Source: an uncultured Prevotellaceae bacterium (GTDB lineage Bacteria; Bacteroidota; Bacteroidia; Bacteroidales; Bacteroidaceae). From it: a stretch of DNA of 8,538 nucleotides. Below the pieces are notes generated by a model. It was not told the DNA's origin, did no database searches, and saw only the letters and a list, made by a program, of their open reading frames with translations. The translations under genes and the position numbers were made by a program. Each line of letters opens with the position of its first letter. Position 1 is the first letter of the stretch. Below, piece by piece: positions 1 through 5,304 of this stretch. The stretch lies in assembly GCA_946403615.1 (NCBI GenBank), contig CAMJAO010000076.1:1-8538 (forward strand). The letters run 5' to 3'.

Positions 1-68
1 CTTGTCTGTGCCAGTCCCGCCACCCAGACGAGGGCGAGGAGGATGGTGATGATGGTTTTCTTGTTCAT
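1..68 (-). CDS. N-terminus of an exported protein, cut by the window edge
   Basis: Only the first 22 codons are present, starting at the ATG at 68-66 and running off the left edge. The translation begins MNKKTIITILLALVWVAG and continues LAQT. It is a typical signal peptide: a short Lys-rich start, a hydrophobic core, and an Ala-Gln around a probable cleavage point. There is no cysteine, so nothing points to a lipoprotein. The product should be periplasmic or outer-membrane, but the mature protein is outside the window and no family can be named. A good -7 box lies about 90 bases upstream at 158-165, which supports this as a real gene start. Confidence 0.72.
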   Translation of the reverse strand, partial: MNKKTIITILLALVWVAGLAQT

Positions 69-157
69 GTCAGATGCATGAATTAGATTATGCAATACTA
101 TAATAGTTTACGTTGTTGTTATAGAAAATTTAAGTGGCAAGGTGTTATATTTTTCGT

Positions 158-165
158 CAAAGGTA
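158..165 (-). promoter_or_regulatory. Bacteroidetes -7 box for the exported-protein gene
   Basis: The minus strand reads TACCTTTG, an exact match to the Bacteroidetes sigma-ABfr -7 consensus TAnnTTTG. Transcription would start near position 150 and leave a leader of about 80 bases before the ATG at 68. A clear TTG -33 box at the usual spacing is not seen, so the call rests on the -7 box and its position. Confidence 0.42.
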
Positions 166-183
166 CAAAGAGCCTTACAAATA

Positions 184-219
184 ACCCTCGGATAAAGTCA
201 AAAATCGGGTGCCGAGGGT
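184..219. repeat. Inverted repeat, 8-bp perfect arms
   Basis: ACCCTCGG at 184-191 is repeated as its exact complement CCGAGGGT at 212-219, with a 20-base loop. It lies just upstream of the -7 box at 158-165 on the minus strand and runs directly into the short repeat at 221-241. It could be an operator for the leftward gene or part of a dispersed intergenic repeat. No T-run follows it, so it is not an obvious terminator. Confidence 0.4.
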
Positions 220-220
220 A

Positions 221-241
221 AAAGTCTTAACTTAGGTAAAG
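221..241. repeat. Dispersed short repeat, copy A
   Basis: This 21-base segment has the core GTCTTAACTTAGGTAAAG and matches 1354-1374 at 20 of 21 positions, in the same orientation. The two copies lie on either side of the truncated barrel gene. Both are followed within 30 bases by a GGGAAA...TTTCAC motif. It may be a piece of a genome-wide intergenic repeat. Confidence 0.5.
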
Positions 242-313
242 GATTTTGGGAAAAATGTTTCACCATAAGGTGTGAATCGGGGTGGTTTTCCTTGTTTATA
301 TGCTCACGGATAA

Positions 314-922
314 CGGGCGGATATACATAAGACAGGCGGGGCACCTCGCTTTATTGACAATACATATCACCTGCTTCCGATTCATGAGAAATGGGGAGTC
401 TCTGTCGGCCTGCATTTTGAGAACAAAGGTATGAATGGCGATGTCACCACCAAAGGCTATCATATGGAGTTGATAAAAGGCGGTACTGCGATAGAAGGTC
501 TCTTTACGGGTCATGTCTGTCAGAAAGCGACCCAGTGGATGCTTACTCTGCCAGTCCAGGCCACGTTGCAATTGGGAAGGAAGGTGACGCTCAGAGGCGG
601 TCCCTATTTCTCGCTGTTGTTGAGTAAGGATTTCAGCGGAATCGCTTCCGACGGTTATCTCCGTCAGGGCAGCCCTACAGGCCCCAAGGTTCTGATAGGT
701 TCAAAGGAAGGCGAATGGGCCACCTACGACTTTGACAACGAGATGCGCAATTTCCAGTTTGGTCTCGGAGTGGGTGCCGACTGGCAATTGGGGAAACGTC
801 TCGGTGTGTCGGCCGACCTCAACTGGGGACTGACAGGTATCTTCCCCGGCGATTTCAAGGCTGTGGAGCAGACTCTTTATCCCATCTATTTCACCGTCGG
901 TGCTTTCTACCGGTTTAAGTAG
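314..922 (+). pseudogene. 5'-truncated outer-membrane beta-barrel protein (PorT-like)
   Basis: The frame stays open from the stop at 311-313 to the TAA-free end at 920-922, but its first ATG is at 431. The residues before that ATG still look like the same protein: PRFIDNTYHLLP, then EKWGVSVGLHFENKG, running into MNGDV. The rest alternates strand-like stretches typical of an outer-membrane barrel (for example VTLRGGPYFSLLLSKDF, FQFGLGVGADWQL, LYPIYFTVGAFYRFK) and ends in an aromatic-rich terminal strand. From recollection of the family, this resembles the 8-strand OMP_b-brl/PorT-like proteins of Bacteroidales. The signal peptide and first strands are missing, and none of the three frames between 240 and 313 supplies them. 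A 163-residue product from ATG 431 would have no export signal. It is best read as a gene remnant. No promoter was found upstream. If functional, it would need an alternative start. Confidence 0.7.
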
Positions 923-942
923 GAGAAAGTTGAAAGAGGGGT

Positions 943-985
943 GGTTTGTTATTAGTTGTCACGGTTGTTTTCAAGGCAAACTGTT
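943..985 (+). repeat. Approximate direct repeat, copy 1
   Basis: The core AGTTGTCACGGTTGTTTTC followed by AAGGCAAACTGTTT matches AGTTGTCATGGTTTTTGAAGACAAACTGTTA near 1140-1170 with a few substitutions and small gaps. Both copies are preceded by a GTTTGTT tract. The left part of this copy is also one arm of the inverted repeat at 946-1024. Confidence 0.42.
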
Positions 986-1024
986 TCATAAGACAAATTG
1001 TTCAACAAAGACAACAAGTAACAA
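946..1024. repeat. Imperfect inverted repeat (TTGTTGTC / GACAACAA type)
   Basis: The arm TGTTATTAGTTGTC (947-960) pairs with GACAACAAGTAACA (1010-1023). Thirteen of 14 positions pair in RNA if one G-U is allowed, and one more A-T pair adds at 946/1024. The intervening 49 bases contain further ACAA/TTGT complementarity. It starts 24 bases after the stop of the barrel remnant, so it could once have ended that transcript, but there is no adjacent T-run. It more likely belongs to a family of intergenic repeats. Confidence 0.4.
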
Positions 1025-1095
1025 CAAGAATGGCCTACGGCCGTATGTTTGGACACTAATCTCTCTTACATAAATCATATCAATGGCATCCGCCC

Positions 1096-1138
1096 CTGCC
1101 CCTCCTTGGAAAGGACAGCTGGGGCAGTTTGTTGTTTA
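1096..1138 (+). terminator. Strong hairpin followed by a T-rich tract
   Basis: CTGCCCC (1096-1102) pairs with GGGGCAG (1121-1127). An inner stem TCCTT (1103-1107) / AAGGA (1111-1115) closes a 3-base loop, with a 5-base bulge at 1116-1120. TTTGTTGTTT follows directly. This has the layout of an intrinsic terminator for plus-strand transcription, but it is 174 bases past the end of the barrel remnant and the T tract is interrupted by G. It could also be one end of a repeat, since the second copy of the direct repeat begins at its 3' foot. Confidence 0.45.
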
Positions 1139-1170
1139 TAGTTGTCATGGTTTTTGAAGACAAACTGTTA
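1126..1170 (+). repeat. Approximate direct repeat, copy 2
   Basis: Second copy of the 943-985 repeat, in the same orientation and about 183 bases downstream: GTTTGTTGTTTATAGTTGTC, then ATGGTTTTTGAAGACAAACTG. The shared parts are the GTTTGTT lead, AGTTGTCA(C/T)GG and (G/A)(G/A)CAAACTGTT. It starts at the foot of the hairpin at 1096-1127. Confidence 0.42.
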
Positions 1171-1190
1171 TTTTCAACTTGAGTCATTTA

Positions 1191-1288
1191 TGCTCACCAA
1201 AAATGGGCAGCGGCGACTCACGTCGCTAACTGCCCACATACGATTGAGTTTATGAAATCGAGAGCACACGAGGTGCTCGATGTGAGTA
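1191..1288. other. Possible structured RNA: three hairpins inside a closing stem
   Basis: Three consecutive hairpins are visible. The first has GGGCAG (1205-1210) / CTGCCC (1230-1235) with inner GCGAC (1213-1217) / GTCGC (1222-1226) around loop TCAC. The second has CGATT (1241-1245) / AATCG (1256-1260). The third has GAGCAC (1262-1267) / GTGCTC (1273-1278). TGCTCAC (1191-1197) can pair with GTGAGTA (1282-1288), one pair being G-U, to close all three into a four-way junction. No T-loop or anticodon arm fits a tRNA on either strand. Because hairpins fold on both strands, the transcribed strand is uncertain. A -7 box at 1289-1296 favours the minus strand, though its expected start site falls inside the closing stem. 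No known RNA family is recognised. Confidence 0.33.
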
Positions 1289-1296
1289 CAAAATTA
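1289..1296 (-). promoter_or_regulatory. Possible -7 box firing leftward into the hairpin cluster
   Basis: The minus strand reads TAATTTTG, an exact TAnnTTTG match, and abuts the hairpin cluster. A start five to seven bases downstream would fall near 1282-1284. A TTG lies 26 bases upstream of the box, further than the usual -33 spacing. An exact match of this short pattern can occur by chance, so the call is weak. Confidence 0.27.
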
Positions 1297-1353
1297 TGAA
1301 AAGCCTGATGAAAGTGCCTTCACAAAATAGCAAAAAAAAAGGTCCTTCTGGTG

Positions 1354-1374
1354 AAAGTCTTAACTTAAGTAAAG
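1354..1374. repeat. Dispersed short repeat, copy B
   Basis: Differs from copy A (221-241) at one of 21 positions. Its core GTCTTAACTTAAGTAAAG contains the perfect 8-bp palindrome ACTTAAGT, which is broken in copy A. A GGGAAATTTTTCACTTATGG motif follows at about 1407-1426, comparable to the GGGAAAAATGTTTCACC at 248-264. The distance between the two motifs differs between copies. Confidence 0.5.
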
Positions 1375-1434
1375 AAAATCGGGGTCGGAGAGGACTATTT
1401 TAAGGGAAATTTTTCACTTATGGCCACGGTGAGG

Positions 1435-2022
1435 TCATGAATCCATGCTCTCGAAGGTGACATCGCGACGGATGATGGAGAGTGTTTTGGGAGTGATGTT
1501 AAGGAAGGATGCTATGGCTTTGAGGTGGAGGTGGCTGACAATGCCGGGACAACGCTGGAGCAGCATCTCATAACGCTCACGAGGCGTAGTGCGATGCAGA
1601 TCGATGTACCGCGCATTCATCTGACTGAGCAGATGCTCGCCGATGAGCGCACGAAGACGCATCATTTCCATATTCTGCTCGAACAGCCCTAATAATTGCT
1701 CACCAGAGACCCTGAGCACACGGCTGGGCATCATGGCCTCGATGGTGACCTGTGACGGATGGCCATATAAGAAACGGGGATAGTCGGCCACAAACTCACC
1801 TTCGAACGAGAACCATGTGATGTGGTCGCACCCGTCGCTGAGCCCTCGTGTCATGTATTTGAAACATCCTTGAGTGACGTATGCGAACCACTGTGACCGC
1901 CGGCCCTCCTGCTCCATCTGCTGGCCTTTATTATAACTGACGGGCTCGCCCTCGCGCTCACAAAACTCGCGCAACAGGCTGAGGTCCAAACCATGCTGAT
2001 TGACATTGAATTTCTCTTCCAT
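1435..2022 (-). CDS. Crp/Fnr-family transcriptional regulator
   Basis: A 195-residue cytoplasmic DNA-binding regulator. Residues about 15-110 form a cyclic-nucleotide-binding-like beta-roll, including FSFEGEFVADYPRFL (71-85) and VTIEAMMPSRVLRVS (92-106). The Arg-Ala pair that contacts cAMP in Escherichia coli CRP is not present, so cAMP binding is doubtful. Residues 112-145 form the dimer helix. Residues 147-187 hold TPRERYEMLLQRCPGI and a helix-turn-helix, LKAIASFLNITPKTLSIIRR, close to the usual Bacteroidetes form in which the recognition helix carries TPxTLSxIR. There are no cysteines arranged as an Fnr iron-sulfur cluster. The start at 2022 has A-rich sequence before it and no Shine-Dalgarno. 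A palindrome lies about 85-105 bases upstream at 2106-2126. The gene points the same way as the sigma cluster but sits 152 bases after it, so it is probably a separate unit. Its targets are unknown. Confidence 0.86.
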   Translation of the reverse strand: MEEKFNVNQHGLDLSLLREFCEREGEPVSYNKGQQMEQEGRRSQWFAYVTQGCFKYMTRGLSDGCDHITWFSFEGEFVADYPRFLYGHPSQVTIEAMMPSRVLRVSGEQLLGLFEQNMEMMRLRALIGEHLLSQMNARYIDLHRTTPRERYEMLLQRCPGIVSHLHLKAIASFLNITPKTLSIIRRDVTFESMDS

Positions 2023-2102
2023 TTCTTGATGGTATTATCGGTATAAAGACAATAATCTGTACCTCATGTAATCTGAAATCATTCGACAAACTAATCACAC
2101 AT

Positions 2103-2133
2103 GCCGGACTTACATGAAGTAAGTCCATACGGC
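2103..2133. promoter_or_regulatory. Perfect palindrome between receptor and Crp-like gene: operator or terminator
   Basis: GGACTTAC (2106-2113) and GTAAGTCC (2119-2126) are perfect 8-bp arms around a 5-base loop ATGAA. An outer GCCG (2103-2106) / CGGC (2130-2133) can extend the stem past a bulge. It lies 42 bases or more past the end of the receptor gene and about 85 bases upstream of the Crp-like start. No T-run follows on the minus strand, so an intrinsic terminator is only partly convincing. A dyad of this size could equally bind a Crp-type dimer, perhaps for autoregulation. Confidence 0.45.
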
Positions 2134-2174
2134 TATTTATTGGGGCTCATTATAACTCCTCATCTTCGTATTTC

Positions 2175-5171
2175 TTATTTTTTGGGTGTGAGGGTAAACC
2201 GGTATGCGAGTGAGAGCAACACATAGCGGCGCATGTTGTTGGTCCAAGTCTCGGAGCGGCCTTGCGAGTTGACATAGTATTGCCATTGCGTGACCTTTCC
2301 GAGCAGGTCGTAACCTTTGAGTTTGGCCACCCAGCGGCCCTGTTTCCATGTCTTTGTCAGTGTGGCATCCCAGTAGAGTCGGTTGTCGTTCATATCGGCC
2401 TCGGCATATCCGCGCCGTGAGTGCATGGCCAAGTCGGTGTCGATGGTCAGGTTCCATGGCAGTTGGTAGTTGGCGTTGACACCGTAAGAGAAATCATAAA
2501 CATTTGTCGGTTGTTTGCTCACCTCGATGCTACGGTGCAGATGTTGCCATGAGCCGCTGACTCTCAGTGTGAATGACAGTTTATTGCGCTGATATCGGAG
2601 ATTGGGTGATAAAGTGTAATTCGTGGAAGTGACGCGGTTGCGCTGACTCTCTGTCTGCCCGGTCATGGATGCCATGTCGGTGCTCTGCCCGATGTTCACA
2701 TTGAGATTGGAACCGATGTGCCAATATTTCTTTTTACCCAATGCCCGGTTGTAATCAAACATGAGGGTAAGATTCCAGTTGCCGTTGATATTCTCCATCC
2801 ATGAGGTATATACACCAGTTGCGGGGTCATAGGTGTAGGCATTGGAGAATGCGTTGTGCTGGAAGGTGCCATAGGCTCCCACGCTGATGTTCTGGTCGAT
2901 GTTGTCTTTGCGGACACCATAATTGACCTGCGCATGCCATATTGACATCGGTTTGAGGTCTGGGTTACCCTTTGAAATATTCAGGGGATTGTTGGTGGAA
3001 GTGATATCGACCATCATACCTATGTCGGGCAGTTGTGAATTGTTCTGCACCATTCCGTTCAGTGTCTTATGATAATTGTCGAACGAATAGGCGAAATGTA
3101 TGAGTACATCCGGCAAGCTATAGTTTTTGTTCATCGCGGCGTGCAGCACATCACTGTCGTAGCGCATGTGGTTGCGCTGGAATTTCTCTCTCAAGCGGCC
3201 CACGATGTAGTAATAACTATCGGGGGATGAATGAGACAGTTGAAATTCAATACCGGCCGAGAAGAGATTCTCGCGCGACTGCTGCTCAGAGGAATTGGGA
3301 CGGTCGAGAGCCAATTGCAGGGAGTCGGCAGTAGAGGGTATCATCCCCATCCGGTGACGGCCGTCGACAGCCCAAGCCTCACCCAGACGGTCTAAGCGGT
3401 AGAGCCAGGTGTCGTTCTCTCTTTCACTGTATCCCATGGTGAAATTAGGCGAAACCGAAAACTTCTCAGAAAGTTGCACCCTATAACTCAAACTTCCCGA
3501 GATGCCAAACGATTTCGAGGGAGTGTCATAATATTGGTTGCGCTGGTCGATCGTGCCGGTGTTGAAAAACTTATACCGGTCTTGCGAGAAGGTGTGGTTG
3601 TTCCATGAGCGGTCGGCCGACACATCCACCATCATCTCCAGATAGTCGCCCCAGGGCAGTTTGACACTGCCTTGGTTGGTCATGTTGAAATTGATGGCAT
3701 CGCTCTTGCTCAGGGTTTTACTCAGGTTTTGGTTGATACTGTCGTTGAAGAGCAGGTCCATGGCTGTGAGCGACGTGTCCTCACTGTCGCGATGCCCGTG
3801 GTTATAATTGAAATTGAGCCATGAATAGACGAATAGCGGTTTTTGCATTTGGAAATTGTTGCTCACATTCAATCGGAAAGGTCTGTTGTTTCCTGACCCC
3901 TGCGACTGTCCGAAGGTGCTTGCTCCCGCCAGGTAGTTTTCCGACTGCCGCCTGCTCTCGGCGTAATTGTCTTCCCACCTCAGGTTGTATTCCGTGCTGT
4001 TGGTGACGCGCTCTTCGGGAGTGTGGAGAGACCAGAGCCCGCCCAATTGCCTCACATCACGGTTGCCCGAGGCTTCAGTCCGCCCCCGGTCATTGCCTTC
4101 GCGGTCATAGTCGATGTATTCATTCATGTTGTTGGCCCCTCCGAAGAGCACGGCACGGCTGTGGTCAGAATAGCGCAGGCCGAAGCCTTTGGCCTTGTAG
4201 CGGTGGTCGGTGCCGTATCCGCCCTCGATGAAAGCCGTGCCTCCAACGCTGTATTCCCGTTTGAGCACCACATCCATCGTGTATTCCTTCTGTTCCACGT
4301 CTTTCCCCATGAATTTGCTCTTGGGAGTCTGTTTGTTAAAGACCTGCACATTTTTCACGGCGTAATAAGGGAGGTTTTCGAGCATCATCTTGTTCTTTCC
4401 CTTGAAGAAATCGGCACCATTGAGCGTCAGGTTCTCCACCTTCTTGCCGTTGACGTAAATCTCGCCGCCCTCGCGCAGTTCCACGCCGGGCAGTTGCTTG
4501 ATCAACCCGTCGAGCATCGAGCCTTGCGGCACATTGAAAGCATCGGCATTGAAGACGATGGTATCGCCCTTATAGACCATTTTCACACGAGTGGCCTGGA
4601 CCACCACTTCGTCGAGCGCGCCCGCGTCTTTGACATATTTTTTCTGATTTCGCTTCATGCGAAGCGGAGGGAGTTCGAACGAGCGGTTGCGCCCGATGTA
4701 TTTGATATCGTAATTCAGATATGTGGTCTCATAGTCAGGATGCGTGGCCTTGAAGATGTATTTGGCGGGTTTGGCGGGCACGTTCACGTTATAATAGGTG
4801 GACGTGAACCCCTGATAACTCGTATACTGATAGATATTGACCGTATCGACGAGTGTTGAGTCGGAACGCAGCAAAAGAATCTTCAGGCTGTCTTTCGGTA
4901 TATACGCTTTGGTGAACGAGTCAGAGACATATCCGCCGAGTCCGACGGTTTTCTCCTTTTTCTTGTCATTCTGACGGTTGTCCTGCGCCTGCGCAGTCAG
5001 GGTAAAGATGGCGAGGAGAACGGGGATTACAAATCTCCTTAAACAGAGCTGACGGAGCCACCACCCCATCCCTCCCCGAGGGGAGGGAGTAGGATGTAAC
5101 GAGTTGCATGGGGCGATGAGGGGCTTTTGTACTTTTTTCATTTGTACTTTTTTTGATAATCCTGAAGACAT
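2175..5171 (-). CDS. Outer-membrane plug/beta-barrel receptor-like protein (TonB-dependent receptor superfamily)
   Basis: A 998-residue outer-membrane protein. Numbering from the 5171 start, a signal peptide spans about 35-63 (LCLRRFVIPVLLAIFTLTAQAQ, cleavage after AQA). Residues about 77-175 form a carboxypeptidase-regulatory-like beta domain with ATHPDYETTYL and ending LPPLRMKR. LDEVVVQATRV (187-197) and SMLDGLIKQLPGVEL with EIYVNGKKVENLTLNGADFF make a plug-like domain at about 187-305. The rest is a long barrel like OMP_b-brl_3, ending LLSLAYRFTLTPKK. No clear TonB box is seen. Three starts are possible: 5171 and 5141, both in A-rich context, and 5069, which gives a normal 29-residue signal peptide but lies in a G+C palindrome. 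The longer starts read a repeat in frame (HPTPSPRGGMG) ahead of the signal core. It is the last gene of the sigma cluster, 133 bases after the secreted protein. Transport of a specific ligand cannot be inferred, and no SusD partner is adjacent. Confidence 0.85.
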   Translation of the reverse strand: MSSGLSKKVQMKKVQKPLIAPCNSLHPTPSPRGGMGWWLRQLCLRRFVIPVLLAIFTLTAQAQDNRQNDKKKEKTVGLGGYVSDSFTKAYIPKDSLKILLLRSDSTLVDTVNIYQYTSYQGFTSTYYNVNVPAKPAKYIFKATHPDYETTYLNYDIKYIGRNRSFELPPLRMKRNQKKYVKDAGALDEVVVQATRVKMVYKGDTIVFNADAFNVPQGSMLDGLIKQLPGVELREGGEIYVNGKKVENLTLNGADFFKGKNKMMLENLPYYAVKNVQVFNKQTPKSKFMGKDVEQKEYTMDVVLKREYSVGGTAFIEGGYGTDHRYKAKGFGLRYSDHSRAVLFGGANNMNEYIDYDREGNDRGRTEASGNRDVRQLGGLWSLHTPEERVTNSTEYNLRWEDNYAESRRQSENYLAGASTFGQSQGSGNNRPFRLNVSNNFQMQKPLFVYSWLNFNYNHGHRDSEDTSLTAMDLLFNDSINQNLSKTLSKSDAINFNMTNQGSVKLPWGDYLEMMVDVSADRSWNNHTFSQDRYKFFNTGTIDQRNQYYDTPSKSFGISGSLSYRVQLSEKFSVSPNFTMGYSERENDTWLYRLDRLGEAWAVDGRHRMGMIPSTADSLQLALDRPNSSEQQSRENLFSAGIEFQLSHSSPDSYYYIVGRLREKFQRNHMRYDSDVLHAAMNKNYSLPDVLIHFAYSFDNYHKTLNGMVQNNSQLPDIGMMVDITSTNNPLNISKGNPDLKPMSIWHAQVNYGVRKDNIDQNISVGAYGTFQHNAFSNAYTYDPATGVYTSWMENINGNWNLTLMFDYNRALGKKKYWHIGSNLNVNIGQSTDMASMTGQTESQRNRVTSTNYTLSPNLRYQRNKLSFTLRVSGSWQHLHRSIEVSKQPTNVYDFSYGVNANYQLPWNLTIDTDLAMHSRRGYAEADMNDNRLYWDATLTKTWKQGRWVAKLKGYDLLGKVTQWQYYVNSQGRSETWTNNMRRYVLLSLAYRFTLTPKK
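5064..5089. repeat. G+C-rich palindromic repeat inside the receptor's 5' end
   Basis: TCCCTCCCC (5069-5077) and GGGGAGGGA (5080-5088) are perfect 9-bp arms with only GA between them, preceded by CCCCA. On the coding strand this is read as part of HPTPSPRGGMG. Its form matches the short C/G palindromes common between genes in Bacteroidales. A degenerate relative lies at 5231-5255, and the terminator near 8336 shares the ten bases CCCCATCCCT. The palindrome is therefore probably an inserted or spread repeat rather than selected coding sequence. Confidence 0.6.
5126..5153. repeat. 15-base tandem duplication at the receptor start
   Basis: TTTGTACTTTTTT occurs at 5126-5138 and again at 5141-5153, so the period is 15 bases and the duplication keeps the frame. 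On the coding strand it gives KKVQMKKVQK, and the ATG at 5141-5139 falls at the junction. It may have created a second A-rich start region for the receptor. Confidence 0.6.
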
Positions 5172-5230
5172 CTTTTATCTTATTATTGAAAGCGGTGTTA
5201 CAGAATATGATTTACATATAAGACAGACTT

Positions 5231-5255
5231 CCCCCTACCCTCCTCAATGAGGGGA
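5231..5255. repeat. Degenerate copy of the C/G palindromic repeat
   Basis: CCCCCTACCCTCCTCAATGA followed by GGGGA lies in the spacer between the secreted protein and the receptor. CCTC (5242-5245) pairs with GAGG (5249-5252) and the stem extends by a G-T and a C-G pair. Its order of C-blocks and G-blocks follows that of 5064-5089. It could weaken or shape read-through between the two genes. Confidence 0.45.
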
Positions 5256-5304
5256 AAATGTGCTTGAATATAGTTGATAAGTTTATAGTCAGACGATAGT
5301 GGTT

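Larger units (their letters stand above)
923..1434. other. 512-base gene-free stretch rich in hairpins and repeats
   Basis: This stretch lies between the 3' end of the barrel remnant and the 3' end of the convergent Crp-like gene. I see no credible protein-coding frame. It holds an approximate direct repeat (943-985 and 1126-1170), a long imperfect inverted repeat (946-1024), a small GGCC hairpin (1032-1042), a strong terminator-like hairpin (1096-1127), a cluster of three hairpins (1191-1288) and the second copy of a short dispersed repeat (1354-1374). Such density is unusual for a plain convergent spacer and suggests accumulated intergenic repeats or mobile-element debris. Confidence 0.55.

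Noticed and set aside
300..434. 44-codon plus-strand frame from ATG 300 that overlaps the start of the barrel remnant
   Set aside because: Translation shows no barrel-like or signal-peptide character, so it is not the missing N-terminus joined by a simple frameshift.
296..571. 91-codon minus-strand open frame
   Set aside because: Opposite the barrel remnant, whose plus-strand reading has clear beta-strand pattern and a proper C-terminal strand.
1191..1288. tRNA reading of the four-way-junction fold
   Set aside because: The seven-pair closing stem is suggestive, but no TTCRA T-loop, no anticodon arm of seven-base loop and no D-arm can be placed on either strand.
4023..4859. 278-codon open frame on the plus strand
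   Set aside because: It lies wholly opposite the receptor's plug region, is rich in His/Val/Ile as antisense frames of such genes are, and has no recognisable domain or start context.
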